Assembly: GCA_000320545.1 (NCBI GenBank)
Contig: ADNK01002821.1
Span: 2,501-55,000, forward strand
From: Bigelowiella natans CCMP2755
Lineage: Eukaryota > Cercozoa > Chlorarachniophyceae
Length of the DNA stretch: 52,500 bases
Direction: 5' to 3'
The notes below the pieces were generated by a model. The model did not search any database. It was not told the origin of the DNA and saw nothing but the letters and a program-made list of their open reading frames with translations. Numbering within the stretch: the first letter of the stretch is position 1; every line of letters starts with the position of its first letter. The translations under genes and the position numbers were made by a program. Shown here one piece after another: positions 35,393 to 47,046 of this stretch.

Positions 35393-36329
35393 CATTTGAC
35401 GTATTTACTCGTTAAATTCAGCCTATAAGCAACCCGCCCTTCCCCCTCACACCTGCAAGAATATGTTATAAGCACAGTAGGTGTTAATTATCATATGCAT
35501 TCACAGGGACTGGAGGAAGGATATTGGGGGTTTCTAGCTGCGAATTTTCTGCAGGTATCATTATAGCAAAGTTGATCCAAAAGCCAGGATAACGGCAACA
35601 ATAACAACAAAAGCAGTAGTTAATAATAATTAATATGTAAGCGCCGCCCGCAGGGTACGAGTTCCAAAGTACAGGTCAATCTCAAAGGGATATAGGAGAT
35701 TGGTTGCTTTCAAATTTGTTTGCCAATATTCGCTCACAACAAGACTCTTCTTGGTGTATCGTCGCTTTATTCCTCTTAGATTTTCGATCTTTCTGTAAGT
35801 TTCTTGACACTCGACCACTTTATCTTCTTCTTCTTCTTCTTCGTTGTCTTGACCCCCCCCCCCCCCCCTCCCACGTTTCCCTCTATGGACTAAAAGGAGA
35901 GGATGGGGAAAGAGCTGAGGATACGGGGCGGAAAGCAGCTTGCAGGGGTATTGGATCTTGGAGGGTCATCAACGCAGGTAGCAGCAAGATCATTCGTGGT
36001 AGATGGTGCAAGATGCACGAATGGAGTGATGATAGTGGTGAAGATGAAATTATGATAATGCTGCGGATGATGGATCGCGTCCTTGCAGAATATAGAAGGG
36101 AAGCTCGCCATTCTCCAGCACTCCATTTTTCTCCCTCCTCCTTCGGCTCTTATCTCCTACTCCTATCTATTGCACCCCCCCCCCTCTTCTAGATATCTTT
36201 TAAGTGCAGCGGTAGCATCTCCAACGGCAAGAATCACATCGGCGTAAACGACTTATTCGTACACTCCTTTCTAGGCTATGGCGGCGTTTTGCTCGCAAAA
36301 AGTAGACAATATGAAGATTTTATCGATAT

Positions 36330-36366
<37 letters not shown>

Positions 36367-37858
36367 CACAAAATATATATAGTCTTCCTCGATTATTGAT
36401 TATGCAGTCACGTGAGAGTGGCCGAAATTGCATCTATATTTACTGTTCTTGCAAACACTATGCCATCCACATCGCACACCAACGATTCTCGATGAGGATC
36501 AAGGGTGGAGATTCTTTGATTTTGCTTTCGCCCGCTGCTGCTCCGATAACTCCCAAAGCTGCGGACATTATCCGCAGATTGCGATTACACACGCTCACAC
36601 ACTTCACTCTCGCTTCTTGTGCCATTTGTATTGATGGAAGGGTTGAGACGCTACATACAAAAGGGTCAAATCCATGTGACTTCTTGGATTATGAGCGCAG
36701 ACTAGCGCCTTCAAATAAAACAACTGTCGGGAGCGGAAACGGGTACGTGAGAACTCTCTGCCCCCCCCCCCCCTGCCCCCCCTTCTCTATAATATATACG
36801 CTACTGCAAACGCTCATTCAAATTAATCGTTCATCCCCCTTCCCCCCCCCTTCTCTGTCCACAGCGCTCAGTGCCGCAGCCTAATACGGGAGAATCTCAT
36901 CAACAAGCGAACATGCGACGAGCCTCCTTGCTTCTTCGCAAACGTGCACAACCCTGCAGTACAGTCTAGAAACGACGACGCTGCTGCTGCTGCTGGTGCT
37001 GGTGGGGGTGGGGGTGGTGTGTGCGGGCAATTCGTTGCTATATCCCTCTACTATTACGCAATCGATTGCCTCCGCAGCGTCTCGGAAAATATCCTTCAGC
37101 ACGCGCATCGGGGTGACGTGGACGGGCTCCTTCACAGATGGCCAACCCCCACTCTCAAAGACATAACAAAAGCAGCGGTAAGTAAGTAGCAGCGCACAAA
37201 CTGCTCTCTAGTTTCAGGGTTTTAAATAGGAGCGTGATCCTTGTAGGGAAGGTGGGCGTCGATACATGCAGAAATTGCGTAAGGAATCCGAGGTTGAGAG
37301 TGTCCTTCCATCCCTCTCCCCCCCCCCCCCCCCCCACCCTTCACCTAGGATGTATTCTGCCAGAGCGAATGGGAGAAAGTCGCCACGTGGTACACCGCAG
37401 ACACAAATCAACCTCACAGCAGCGCCATCATACCATTCGAAACCCCCGCTCAGGATAGATAGCCAATGTCTGCTTAAAATGCTCTCCTGCAGGAGTGTTG
37501 ATCGCTTTCGCATGCGGGGCTTTTTTTATATTTTTTGAACAGCACATTACTAACATTTCGCGTTGTTATTAGGAAACATGCAGAAACGCCGTCAAAGGAG
37601 GCTTGGTCAGGACGGTGCTTCGAGGTGAATTACATCATCTCCATCCTTCACAACGGATACGGCATCAACGATACGGCAAGGAGCGTGACCTTCTTGCGCG
37701 ACATCAAAGGTCCTTCACACCAAACTAAAGCAGCGATTGTCATGAGTGACGATCCGAGATTTAGCACTGCAAGCATCTGCTCGTTGTCGTGGTTGAATGC
37801 GGCTGTTTTGAAAATGATTAGCAGAGATATTATAATTCTCGCATGATGCCCCATCATC

Positions 37859-37916
<58 letters not shown>

Positions 37917-38872
37917 CATTGCTAGCAATAGCAGCGTCAACACTCACCAAGCGTCTCACCTCACCACCATCAAATCAATCCAACCACAAGGCTCCGAAGT
38001 GGAATGGACGCTGGGCGCTTTCCTCCAGGTTTTTAAGCTCTCGAATGCAACCTCACGCTACTACATAAATCATAAACAGCACTTTCGGCGAATCGCCAAA
38101 TGACCCCACGACAGCTTTCTTGCAAACTGATTCACAATGCACGCAAACTGATACCGTGCAGAAGCGCCTTGAGCTCTCCGAGGCAAAGAAGTCGGGCAAA
38201 GATGATGCCGGGGACGGTCCTAAGGTGGAGGGAGGCGGCGATCTCACATACCCTGCCACCTCGCTCACACCCGCGGATCCTTTCATCTCGGCGGCAAGGT
38301 GAGGAGGGTGGGGGTGGGGAGGGAAAATGGGTGAATTGCCAGTAATTCCTCTCCGGATGGACGAAATCTCTCTGAAGGCACTTTCAATGGATTTTATACA
38401 TATTATTAACGACAACGACAACAAGTCACCGACCCCCCCCCCCCCCCAACCCGCCCCTCTCAGCTTGGACTTCATTCCGTCGGTGCTGCTCATCGCTGTG
38501 CTCTTGACAGTGCCCTTACTCCTGATTTACTTGAAGGGCCAAAACAAATCTCTCACAGAACTGGTAGATCTATCTGCACACACAAAACAACGTGATCTGG
38601 GACTAGGGCAGGAGCAGAGAATTGCGTTTGATTGAGAATAAGAAAACCATATACACCCCAGAGCTGTAAGCACGCGCAGTTGTCATTCCCCCCCTTCGTT
38701 GATTTTCCGGTACTTCATTGATCTCCGACAATACTACTCACAGATGTCCAAAGTGATCCAATGCGACTGCATAAAAGTACCTGTCAGCCCAAGCAACTTA
38801 GCCTCCCCGCCGGCTACTGCCAATGGGGGAAAAAGACTTGTGCCTGTTACGAAGATTTCGCTGGAAAAGTAG
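34176..38872 (+). CDS. Apyrase / ecto-nucleoside triphosphate diphosphohydrolase (GDA1-CD39 family)
   Basis: Fourteen exons: 34176-34464, 34671-34730, 34913-35010, 35250-35318, 35507-35554, 35897-35977, 36193-36301, 36559-36742, 36865-37177, 37598-37709, 37991-38028, 38162-38298, 38464-38563, 38744-38872; about 588 aa. All five apyrase conserved regions are present in order: VCDAGSTGTRLYVYK, FVIATAGMRLLPEK, LEEGYWGFLAANFLQ, VLDLGGSSTQ, VEWTLGAFLQ. NDLFVHSFLGYGG is also typical. The N terminus MKSWSVILAIMVFITPGAQG is a signal peptide or anchor. Near the C terminus VLLIAVLLTVPLLLIYL is a membrane span. It should hydrolyse extracellular or luminal NTPs and NDPs to NMP plus phosphate. Retaining the last intron gives a stop at 38635. 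Exon 8 start (36559) and exon 10 start (37598) are the weakest. Poly-Ala/Gly in exon 9 is microsatellite-derived. Confidence 0.88.
37853..37913 (+). repeat. (CAT)n microsatellite
   Basis: About 20 CAT units, interrupted once by ACC, lie in the intron before the apyrase exon at 37991. Apparent poly-His and poly-Met frames here are not genes. Confidence 0.9.
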
Positions 38873-39697
38873 TGGTGTTGGTGAAAAAAGGGGTTGGCAA
38901 GACGACAGCAGGGCGCAGCAGAGAGCTTGCAGCGGACCATGCGAGCGCCTCGCTAATTCTAAGCACATCTAGATAAACCCATAATAAATCTATGCGTGCA
39001 TATAATGATAGACATGTAATACAATATAATTATTTATATATAGTATTACTGTGTCTATTATTATTATACGAAAAGATGATCATCAAATGCACAAAATGGC
39101 GGCGAACGATGCAGGAGCGCGCGCATGTATGCATATATATGCATGCATGCAACACATGTATGCGGCGTTATGTCGTTGTTGTAGTCTCGCCATCACTCGC
39201 AGTTACATGCTATCATGGCTATCTGGTTGTGGCTAGCGAGCTGTGCGCGCACGCTAGCTTTATCGCCTAATAAATTTGCACATTTATCTGTATGCGTCTG
39301 GACGTACGCTTTGTGTCGTTCGCCCAGAATGTAATAATAATTGTTGCTGCGCGTGCAAGCCCTTATGAAAGTATGAAGAAGCCTATCTAGCTAGGTAGCA
39401 CGCACGCTCACATAGCTTGCTAGATAACTAGATAGATAGATAGTTGTGCGCCGTGCTGTCAGTGCACGCCGCGACGTACCATACTAGCATAGCGTGGTGC
39501 TAGCGCTGTGAGGTGAACGTACGTGCGCACGTGCACACAGGATCTAATTCCATGTAATCTTAATCGCACAAGAAGAAGAATCGCGAGTACAACAAACAAC
39601 AGTGTACCGCAGTCGTCATGTTGAGAAGAATTTAAGTTGTTTGCGAGCATGCACTACGCCGTAGATGCATGCCGAATGATCATGAGGATATGGGATC
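38873..39697. repeat. convergent 3'-3' interval with palindrome-rich island (island 6)
   Basis: About 38990-39680 is rich in TGCATGCA, CTAGCTAG, GTACGTGCGCAC and related words, including CTATCTAGCTAGGTAGCACG at about 39383. It lies between the apyrase gene (+) and the secreted-protein gene (-). No gene seen. Confidence 0.65.
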
Positions 39698-42311
39698 TTA
39701 GCATTCTTCATTTGAGCTATAAAATTTGGACGAGATTCCCAGAGAATCGAGAAGAGAATCCGGAGATCGAATTTCTACAAGTTGTATAGGAGGCAACACT
39801 GGTGCCGCCATTCTCGCGGGGATCTGGCCTACTCACATGCAAACATCCAACCAGTATCATCATCATACACCGTAGTATCATCATCATCATCATCATTATC
39901 ATCATCATCATCCTGCTCGCACATCTGTCTTCTACGTGGAAGATATTTTTCTTCAATTGGCAAACTCAAAGCTCACGCTACTGGCGACCACACGAATACT
40001 TCCCAACTTCAATGAGGGCTCGCAAGAAAGCAAAAAGGGCAGCAGCAGCAGCAGCTGCAGCTACAACACCGTTGCGAACACGGTTGCTTGCACGTGGTAA
40101 AGTGGCAAAGGGGGGGGGGGGGGGGGGGGGCAAGTGACCTTTCAGAGTGAGCGGAGGCATTGGAACCTTCTTGCACTCAGGAGAAGCGTCCTCTTTGATG
40201 TAGTTTTCCAGCATGCATCGTAACACCTATCCGAAGCAAGAGAAGGCATTTATGAATTGAATGGATGCAGCGGAGAACGTGCAGGAAATGTGGGACCGAG
40301 GTGTTGATGCCGAACACATCACAACAAAACACGCGCCGCTGTGCCCGAGCGCGCTTTGAATACCTCATTGAAGTCCCATTCCTTTATTCTCTTATTTGTC
40401 TTAGCCTGTTATCAGTGACAATGATGATGGTGATGGTGCTGTGATGAAGATGGAACGATTGTGATATCGATTGAAACATACACACAGGTACGTATCTGCT
40501 GCCTTAGCAGAACGGCATTCCCACCTTCGATAACGCAACGAAGTTGGTGTAGCGCCTCTCAGATATATCCCGGCAAATCGAGTAGACATGGAACTAGACA
40601 GTTATAGGAAACAGCGAAAAGGGGAGGGGAGCAGGTAGGTTTCAGGGCAATTTTGAATGCAATCGCTATTGTAAGAATTTGGAGGTGAAATTCGGTCGTT
40701 CTGGCGACGTCATAATGTGTGAATAGCGAGCCAAGTTTCGCGTAAATCCACGCTGTACCTTGCTCTTTGTTTCCTGCGAGATGTAGGTGAATTTATTCAG
40801 TATCTTCGCCCTCTCGAAGTTTGCCCTTTCCACGGATCTGACAGTAGATTGGGAGGAATACGAAGGCCACACATGTGTGATTTCGTTAGTCGCATTTGCA
40901 TGCAAGTTGTTCAGGCTTATTGTCGGAGTCGTTTTTCAAGTGTTTCTTTTCTTCTTTTTCCTTTTCTTCTTCTTCTTCTTCTTCTTCTTCTTCTTCTTCT
41001 TTTTCTGCTATCGTTCTTATCGCGATGAGGCATCAACCCTGCTGCAAGCCTGTAGTTGGTGAAACAGATCTTTTCGTCCTGAGCCATCTTCGACTGGACG
41101 CCATAATAAAAAATCAAGATGATGATGGTAGCATGATTGTGTGATGATTGTGGTTATTTGGCTGACGTTTCCGCAACTGGCCAAAGTAAATAATGTTGGC
41201 GAGAAACCGATTCGGTTTGAAGATGATGCTCATAGCTATTGTTAGCTTTCTAATTATTTGTAGTCGCAACATCCCAGTGGCTTGGAAGTGACAAGGAGGA
41301 GGAGGAGGAGGATGAGTGCGGTTATTGACGAAATCGTTCGGCATCTTCTACATTTACACATTGGCGTCAAGAGGAAACAAAGGGCTATTTTATCGCGGTG
41401 TGCTCATCGTTCATCTAACCGAGACGTTGCTGCACTTTGCTTCTAGCTCCTGATATATGTATGGCAATTGGACAAGTAAGACCCGATACATCTTAGCCTG
41501 CATGTGTGTGTGTAAAGCTAGAGGAAACAGAGCTGGACAGAACGCCAGGAAACGGAAGGAGCATCGTCGTTCAGGCGGATATATGCGTTATCGAATTGAT
41601 GGATTGCCCCTCTCGTCCCCCACCTTGTATGCTTCATAGTCTTTCCGAAACACAGATGCCATTTGGCGCATCTTCTCCATCGCTTGGTACTTGCAGTGGG
41701 AACCCTGTGAAAACAGCAAAAGCGAACGATAGCGTTGTCAAGTGTTCCCCGAACTTGCAGCATTGCACCAGCCGTCGGTTGTCACCTCTTCCGTGTTGTA
41801 GTTGCAGCTCTGAAGTATACCTGAAATCGTTTCGATCATCATATTCATATTGAGGAGAACGCCAACAGCAGTGAACACGAAGGTGTCTATGCATTTTACA
41901 GCTTCTCCATATCGAGGGAGAGGGAGAGAGACGGGGGGGGGGAGGGTGGAGGGAGGGGGGGGGGGGAATGTTGCTTCCACCACTTTCAACGTATAGCAGG
42001 AAAAAGGACTAATTCTTTCCCCGTTCCATTGGGAAATAAACAGATCTAATATCCCCCCCCCCCCCCCTCGTATCATACGAGTCTTACACATTATTTCATG
42101 CCCAAACCTGATTGTGGGCATGGGACAACGGAAACCGATTTTCTCCGAGCTTCGCAGCATATCGAGTGGTTGGCTGCCTGAAGAGTGCATGATGAAATCG
42201 TTTGTGGAGAGAAGAAAATTGCGCTCACACTGAGCCGTGGTGAGTAGCAAATATTCCGATGAATTACTAACAGTATCCTCTGTACTCTCGCTCACACACA
42301 GAAGTGTAGGG

Positions 42312-42346
<35 letters not shown>

Positions 42347-42941
42347 TTCCTATTTCCCTCTCTCTCTCTGTGTCTGTCTTTCTGTCTTCTTCTTCTTCTT
42401 CTGTATCATTCGTAATCGCGTGTTGGTAGATCGTCGGCGTACATGCAGAGCTTGCAGGTTGTGGGAGCAATCCGCATAGAAGTTGCAAGCCCCCGTCGCA
42501 TCTCTCACGGAGTCCCTGTGGTGTAGGAGGTCCTGAGTAGCGCATATCGACCAACATCAATTAACACTGTCTTCCTAGCAGGCAATACGGCGAATCACAC
42601 GCACGCCTACAGATGCTCTGGTCGCATGTCGATTCCTACCTCGTGCAAGCTGCTGGTGACTGTGCGGAATGTTGTTTTCAGGAATTCGGAGAACTCGCTG
42701 TCGCACTCTATTATCTGTGCAGTGGCGTTGTAGAGAGAACAAAGATGGCGTTCAGGAATGGCTGGTTCAGCGTGATTTAACACTCTTAACATCGTGGCAT
42801 CGTAAGGACTTGCTCCGTCATAATATGGCAATGAGCATGCACACACACATATCCATCACACACACGCAAGCACACTCTCCACTCTTAAAAACAGGATAGC
42901 TACGCTCTATATACTTAAGAAGATACATATATAAATATAAA

Positions 42942-42983
<42 letters not shown>

Positions 42984-44001
42984 CAAATCCATTCATCTTA
43001 CATGCTCGAAAAGCTGGTTGATAGTATTCACGTCACGATGAAGTGCTTTTAGTATGAGTTTCTAATAGCAACAAGGGTGGGTTTTCAGTTAAAATCGGAG
43101 GGGAAAGTGTCTTTTACAACTAATTTAAATAATAATTTACTATTCAGCGGTACTCTGGATATAAATATCAGTGCCAGTAAACTAGGGGTTGATTGTCTAG
43201 AACCCAATTCGATGATTTCGGTCTCCCTGCTTTTCAGGTTTTAGCCCATTTCACTAAACACTACACCGCTCACTGCTGCAGGTGCTAATGCTGCTGCTGC
43301 TTAATTACCTCCGACTTCTCCAAGAGGATATGCCGCAACTCATGAGCAATCAGCGTAAAATCGTCTCTCCCATCCTTTTCCTCGGCGAGATTGCCGTGCT
43401 ATTCGAATGATGGGAAATTGTACCACAGCCACACTCAACTCAAGTATACTATCAATCGAGATGTTAGCTTTTCATCCGACATAAACTTAACTTAATGTTG
43501 TGATGGTGCAACTACCTTATCCCCACCCTCAGGGACCGCGGCGTTTTCGGGGTTATGGTGAGTTTTCCTCTCCTTTCCATGGGTCGCCAGTAACTTTATA
43601 ATGATTTGATGGTAGATATCCGGCGGGATCAGTGTTTGTTCGTATATTTTATGGGGAAAGAGGAGAAAGAGGAGGGGAAAAAGAGTAGGCTAAACTCTCA
43701 AATGACTCGACTGTAGTATCTTATCAATAATAGAGTACATTTGTACCTCTAATATCTGATGTTGGATGTTTCCAGCCCCTGATTCCATATTATTGACCTC
43801 ATTGCTCCCCATCTCCTTCTTAAGATTTGCCTTGTCATTGGATATTGATGCTTCAGCAGCTAGTGTCTCTATACTCTTTTCCGCCGATAATGACTTGATT
43901 GGGTTTCGAGTCTTCTCTTGAATTGCCGATGCTTGCGAGAATAGGCTTACTAAAAAGAATGCTGATATACAAAGGAGAGAGGGGGAGGAGCAGGTGATCA
44001 T
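39698..44001 (-). CDS. predicted secreted Cys-containing protein of unknown family
   Basis: The start at 44001 encodes a clear signal peptide (MITCSSPSLLCISAFFLVSL ... SQASA). Supported exons, minus strand: 44001-about 43750, about 43650-43516, 43398-43309, 43061-43002, 42714-42640, 42532-42443, 42229-42088, 41901-41786, 41704-41624, [gap], 40837-40759, 40593-40525, 40405-40364, 40226-40167, 39823-39698. Typical pieces: IPPDIYHQIIIKLLATHGKE, FTLIAHELRHILLEKSE, HIIECDSEFSEFLKTTF, GACNFYADCSHNLQALH, VKCIDTFVFTAVGVLL, HCKYQAMEKMRQMASVF, FHVYSICRDISERR, VLRCMLENYIKEDASPECKK. Scattered cysteines suggest disulfides in an extracellular or luminal helical protein. VLRCMLEN...SPECKK recalls the Cys-rich repeats of Golgi protein GLG1, but one copy is not enough to assign it. 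Exon 2's acceptor and any exon between 41624 and 40837 are unresolved. Confidence 0.55.
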
Positions 44002-44965
44002 GCTAAAACTCAAATAATCGTCGTACAGTATTTATATAAGGAGCGGAAATTCGACTTCGTGCATACCCGCTTGCAGTGTGAACTGTCCATTCTTCAGCCC
44101 CATCTTCACTTAGCTTGATTGCCAGTGCCCAAGTATGGCCGTGGTTCTTTCCCAATTCTTAGAAGGACCGCAACCTGAGGTTTTCCTTCTAATGTCGGCC
44201 GTTCGGGGGGTGAGGATTCAAAAAATTTGGAGGACGACGAAATTTTAAATTTAAAAAATGTCGTGTTAGAGGAGAGTGACTGCATAATTCGCATGTCGCA
44301 ACCAAGGAACAACATGCATTCATCGACATAATCGTTAAACTGCCTGCGACAATTTTTTATCGTGTCGCATGGTCACGCTCTCAATATAATCTGCCAATAC
44401 TTTACGATGGGAGCATTTTCGGAAAAACATTATTTTGTTCGAGATTTATCGTTCACTAAATCTCCTGGTTGGCGATGTTAGAGAGTCGAAACGCAGCTTC
44501 CGGTGCACGATTTCGGTACATAACATTGGGAACATATCATGAAAAATTGACCTAATTTTGGCCTTGACTGGAGTGTCAAAAGCCCGTGCACGCAACTCAA
44601 CTTCCATGCGTCAATTCGTTTGGGAATTACATAAAGTATTGGTATTTCTGGATAACGACAACTTTTAAGAATATGTCGCAGTTGAATATTTCAAGGATTT
44701 CTTGCCTTGATGAAACTCGGCCACGTCTGAATTTACAAGCCGAAGCGACCACCCCCACACCGGAAAGAAGCAAACAGAAGCAGCAAAAATGAATAACATG
44801 CAATCCTTGACGCAAGGTCGGAAAATAATATGTAGCATAAAATCGTATTTATAAGGAATATGCTGTACGCTCGTTTCGAATATCTAGAGTGACAACCAAT
44901 CTTGCGCCTTAAACGGTGCCGTCAGTTCTTCACCGACACCTACTAAATTTCGCTCAGGGGCAAAC
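44002..44965. other. divergent promoter interval, secreted protein / TIM9
   Basis: 964 bp of mostly AT-rich DNA. No palindrome island and no gene that I can support. Confidence 0.45.
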
Positions 44966-45432
44966 ATGTCCAAGAAGGAACAGAAAGAGTTCGAGCATAT
45001 GGTTCAGGTGCCTTTTATGCATATATTTGGGTACTTTAAGAAACACTGATCGCATTCTATTCTACTCTAGGACATGATGTTCTCGGAGATGCAAGAGATG
45101 TACATTGGGTAGTAGTCCAACAGAACATATTTATTTTTATCAATTGAAACAAGAATATAAACAAAGTTAATGATTTCAAATTACTATGTAGATGGATCGA
45201 AATTGAAGTATCATTGAGTTGAATGTGACTGGATACTCTTAGGTTTGTTGATCGGTGTTTTGGAAAATGCGTCAACACCTTCCGCACACGCAAGTTGCTA
45301 TCAACTGAGAAAGAGTGTATATCAAACTGCGTAGCTAAGAGTCTTGCACACATCAAACGAGTCCAATTAAGGTTCCAAGAGCAAAATCAGATGATGAACG
45401 CCCAAGCGCAGGCTGCGATGCAACCAAAATAA
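44966..45432 (+). CDS. TIM9: Mitochondrial small Tim chaperone, TIM9
   Basis: Three exons (44966-45007, 45071-45108, 45243-45432) encode 89 aa starting MSKKEQKEFEHMVQ. The twin CX3C signature is present: CFGKC and CISNC, separated by VNTFRTRKLLSTEKE. The following helix ends RVQLRFQEQNQMMNAQAQAA. In the family, the two disulfides formed by these cysteines staple a helical hairpin. Three Tim9 and three Tim10 form the hexamer that carries hydrophobic precursors across the intermembrane space to TIM22. The loop FRTRKL between the cysteine pairs and the RFQE(Q/H)N region after the second pair resemble Tim9 rather than Tim10, Tim8 or Tim13. Length fits exactly. No presequence, as expected. Confidence 0.88.
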
Positions 45433-46462
45433 AACGTTATTATAAGACGCTCTAACTTTGAAAAGAAATGCTAGGATAAATCGCTTTAGTGTATGGATTA
45501 CTAGGTTCACATTACTACATGCCAGTGAAAGTTGTTGTATTACATCATAAAGACAGCAGGTTGCGCACGTGCAACAGGTGTAGACTAGCACAGGGGATGT
45601 AATGAATAAATAAAAATGTTCAATGGTCACCCTAACATGTGTAGCTGTATTGGTAGAATACCTATATATGTCCTGATGTAAATTAAATGTACGCAATACG
45701 TACGCGACTTACAAGAGTTTCGCATGCGAATCGTGTGCACGCTACGTGCATCGTCGCCTACCACGCATACATTCTGGCATGGCAAGTTGCTATATATGAT
45801 CTAGTACGTGATGCTCGTCATCTATACTAGCTAGCTAGCAGGTCATTGATCTACTACCTACAATTGTTTGACATCTGAACTTGCGGTCGAATGATAGAGG
45901 TGCTTTAGTCTATAGTACTATAGCTGCTACATGCGGGGCCCCTCCACTACTGAAGGTTGCAAAAAGCTAGCAGACCCACGTACCACAGCATATGGCATCA
46001 TGTAGCATGGCAACGCATCGCATGCAGCTCTGTTCTGTGCACATCTGGTACATCTAGCGGCAGTAAGTGCACAATTAGTTGCAAATCATACTTGTATATA
46101 GTAGCTGCCGAGTAGCGACGTAACTAAACACGTAATATTTTGTAAATACTACTATTTTATGCTCGTGTACATATGTGACATGCTACTGCGAGATTGGATC
46201 AGAAAGATTCGTTCATAATTAAAAGCGCTTATTGAAGATATGTGTGCATAGAAGTTAGATAAGTCTACTCATTAGAAGTAAGATAAGTCTACTCATTCTG
46301 ATAACTTGGACCAGTCTCATCTGCTACATCTTTTTTATCATCGCGTATCTCGCTGAAACCGCCTTTGGAGGGGACAAATGAACCCCTAATTATCATACCG
46401 ACCAAACCCTTATTCACCATACACGCATTTGATACTGCGAATCTGAATAAATAGAAACGTTT
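45433..46462. repeat. convergent 3'-3' interval with palindrome-rich island (island 7)
   Basis: About 45690-46240 shows the palindrome-rich composition (for example ACTAGCTAGCTAGCAGG at about 45826, CATGGCAACGCATCGCATGC at about 46005). At about 46253-46295 a short direct repeat AGAAGT(T/A)AGATAAGTCTACTCATT occurs twice. It lies between TIM9 (+) and the AGTRAP-family gene (-). Confidence 0.6.
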
Positions 46463-47046
46463 TTACCCGCTTGTTTCCTCGTAGATCATAAACATCACAC
46501 CGAGTGCTCCCATTTTTGCAAAAAGATTGATTATCATCATGCTGAAAAAAATATTAGTGAGGGCGATAGAATTCCAAATCTCCAAAGAGCTGACCTCATT
46601 CCAAATGCCACTTCGTGACCAGCACTGCTCCAATCACTTCCGTGTAGACACAACATAATAATATCGGCGATAATGGAACCACCATGTATACCACCTACGA
46701 CAACTACTTCCTCCGAGTTGCGAGTGTACATGTAGGTGAATAGGGCGATTGCCACGTTAGCCCCAAGTGGCTGAATAATTATATCATAAAATTTAGTCAC
46801 GGGAAGGTTCACATAAACACGTTCAATCTTTGCAATATGATAGTCGCTTTATTCTATATTTTGCTCTTAATTGCAATACTTATCCTTCGCAATGTTAGCC
46901 CTCACCATAACGTCATCATCACAACTTTCCGATAATAACAACTAATTATTTCATAAATTAGTCACCACTCCTATATTTCCCAGAAGGCATAGACCAATCT
47001 GCAGAAGAGCTATTGCCTCCAGTCGCGTATGCCATATGTGCAGCAT
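46463..47046 (-). CDS. AGTRAP-family small membrane protein
   Basis: Three minus-strand exons (47046-46966, 46770-46595, 46541-46463) predict 111 aa. Sequence segments in order: MLHIWHTRLEAIALLQIGLC, a second hydrophobic stretch LGANVAIALFTYMY, VVVVGGIHGGSIIADIIMLC, then FGMSMMIINLFAKMGALGV and YEETSG. This order matches the angiotensin II receptor-associated protein family: a helix with an N-terminal LKAI-like start, a D(A/E)...GG..A.I..DI helix, then G(M/V)..L.L..K and a Y.(E)..G end. Animal AGTRAP promotes AT1 receptor internalisation; algae have no such receptor, so the role here is unknown, probably in vesicle membranes. The frame is open further upstream to an ATG at 47217. I prefer 47046 because it matches family length. 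Confidence 0.6.

Noticed and set aside
22991-38872. A phosphate-scavenging gene cluster (Na+/Pi cotransporter plus apyrase)
   Set aside because: The genes are several kb apart with U-box, MIOX and an unknown gene between. Eukaryotic neighbours need not cooperate, and no shared regulatory motif is visible.
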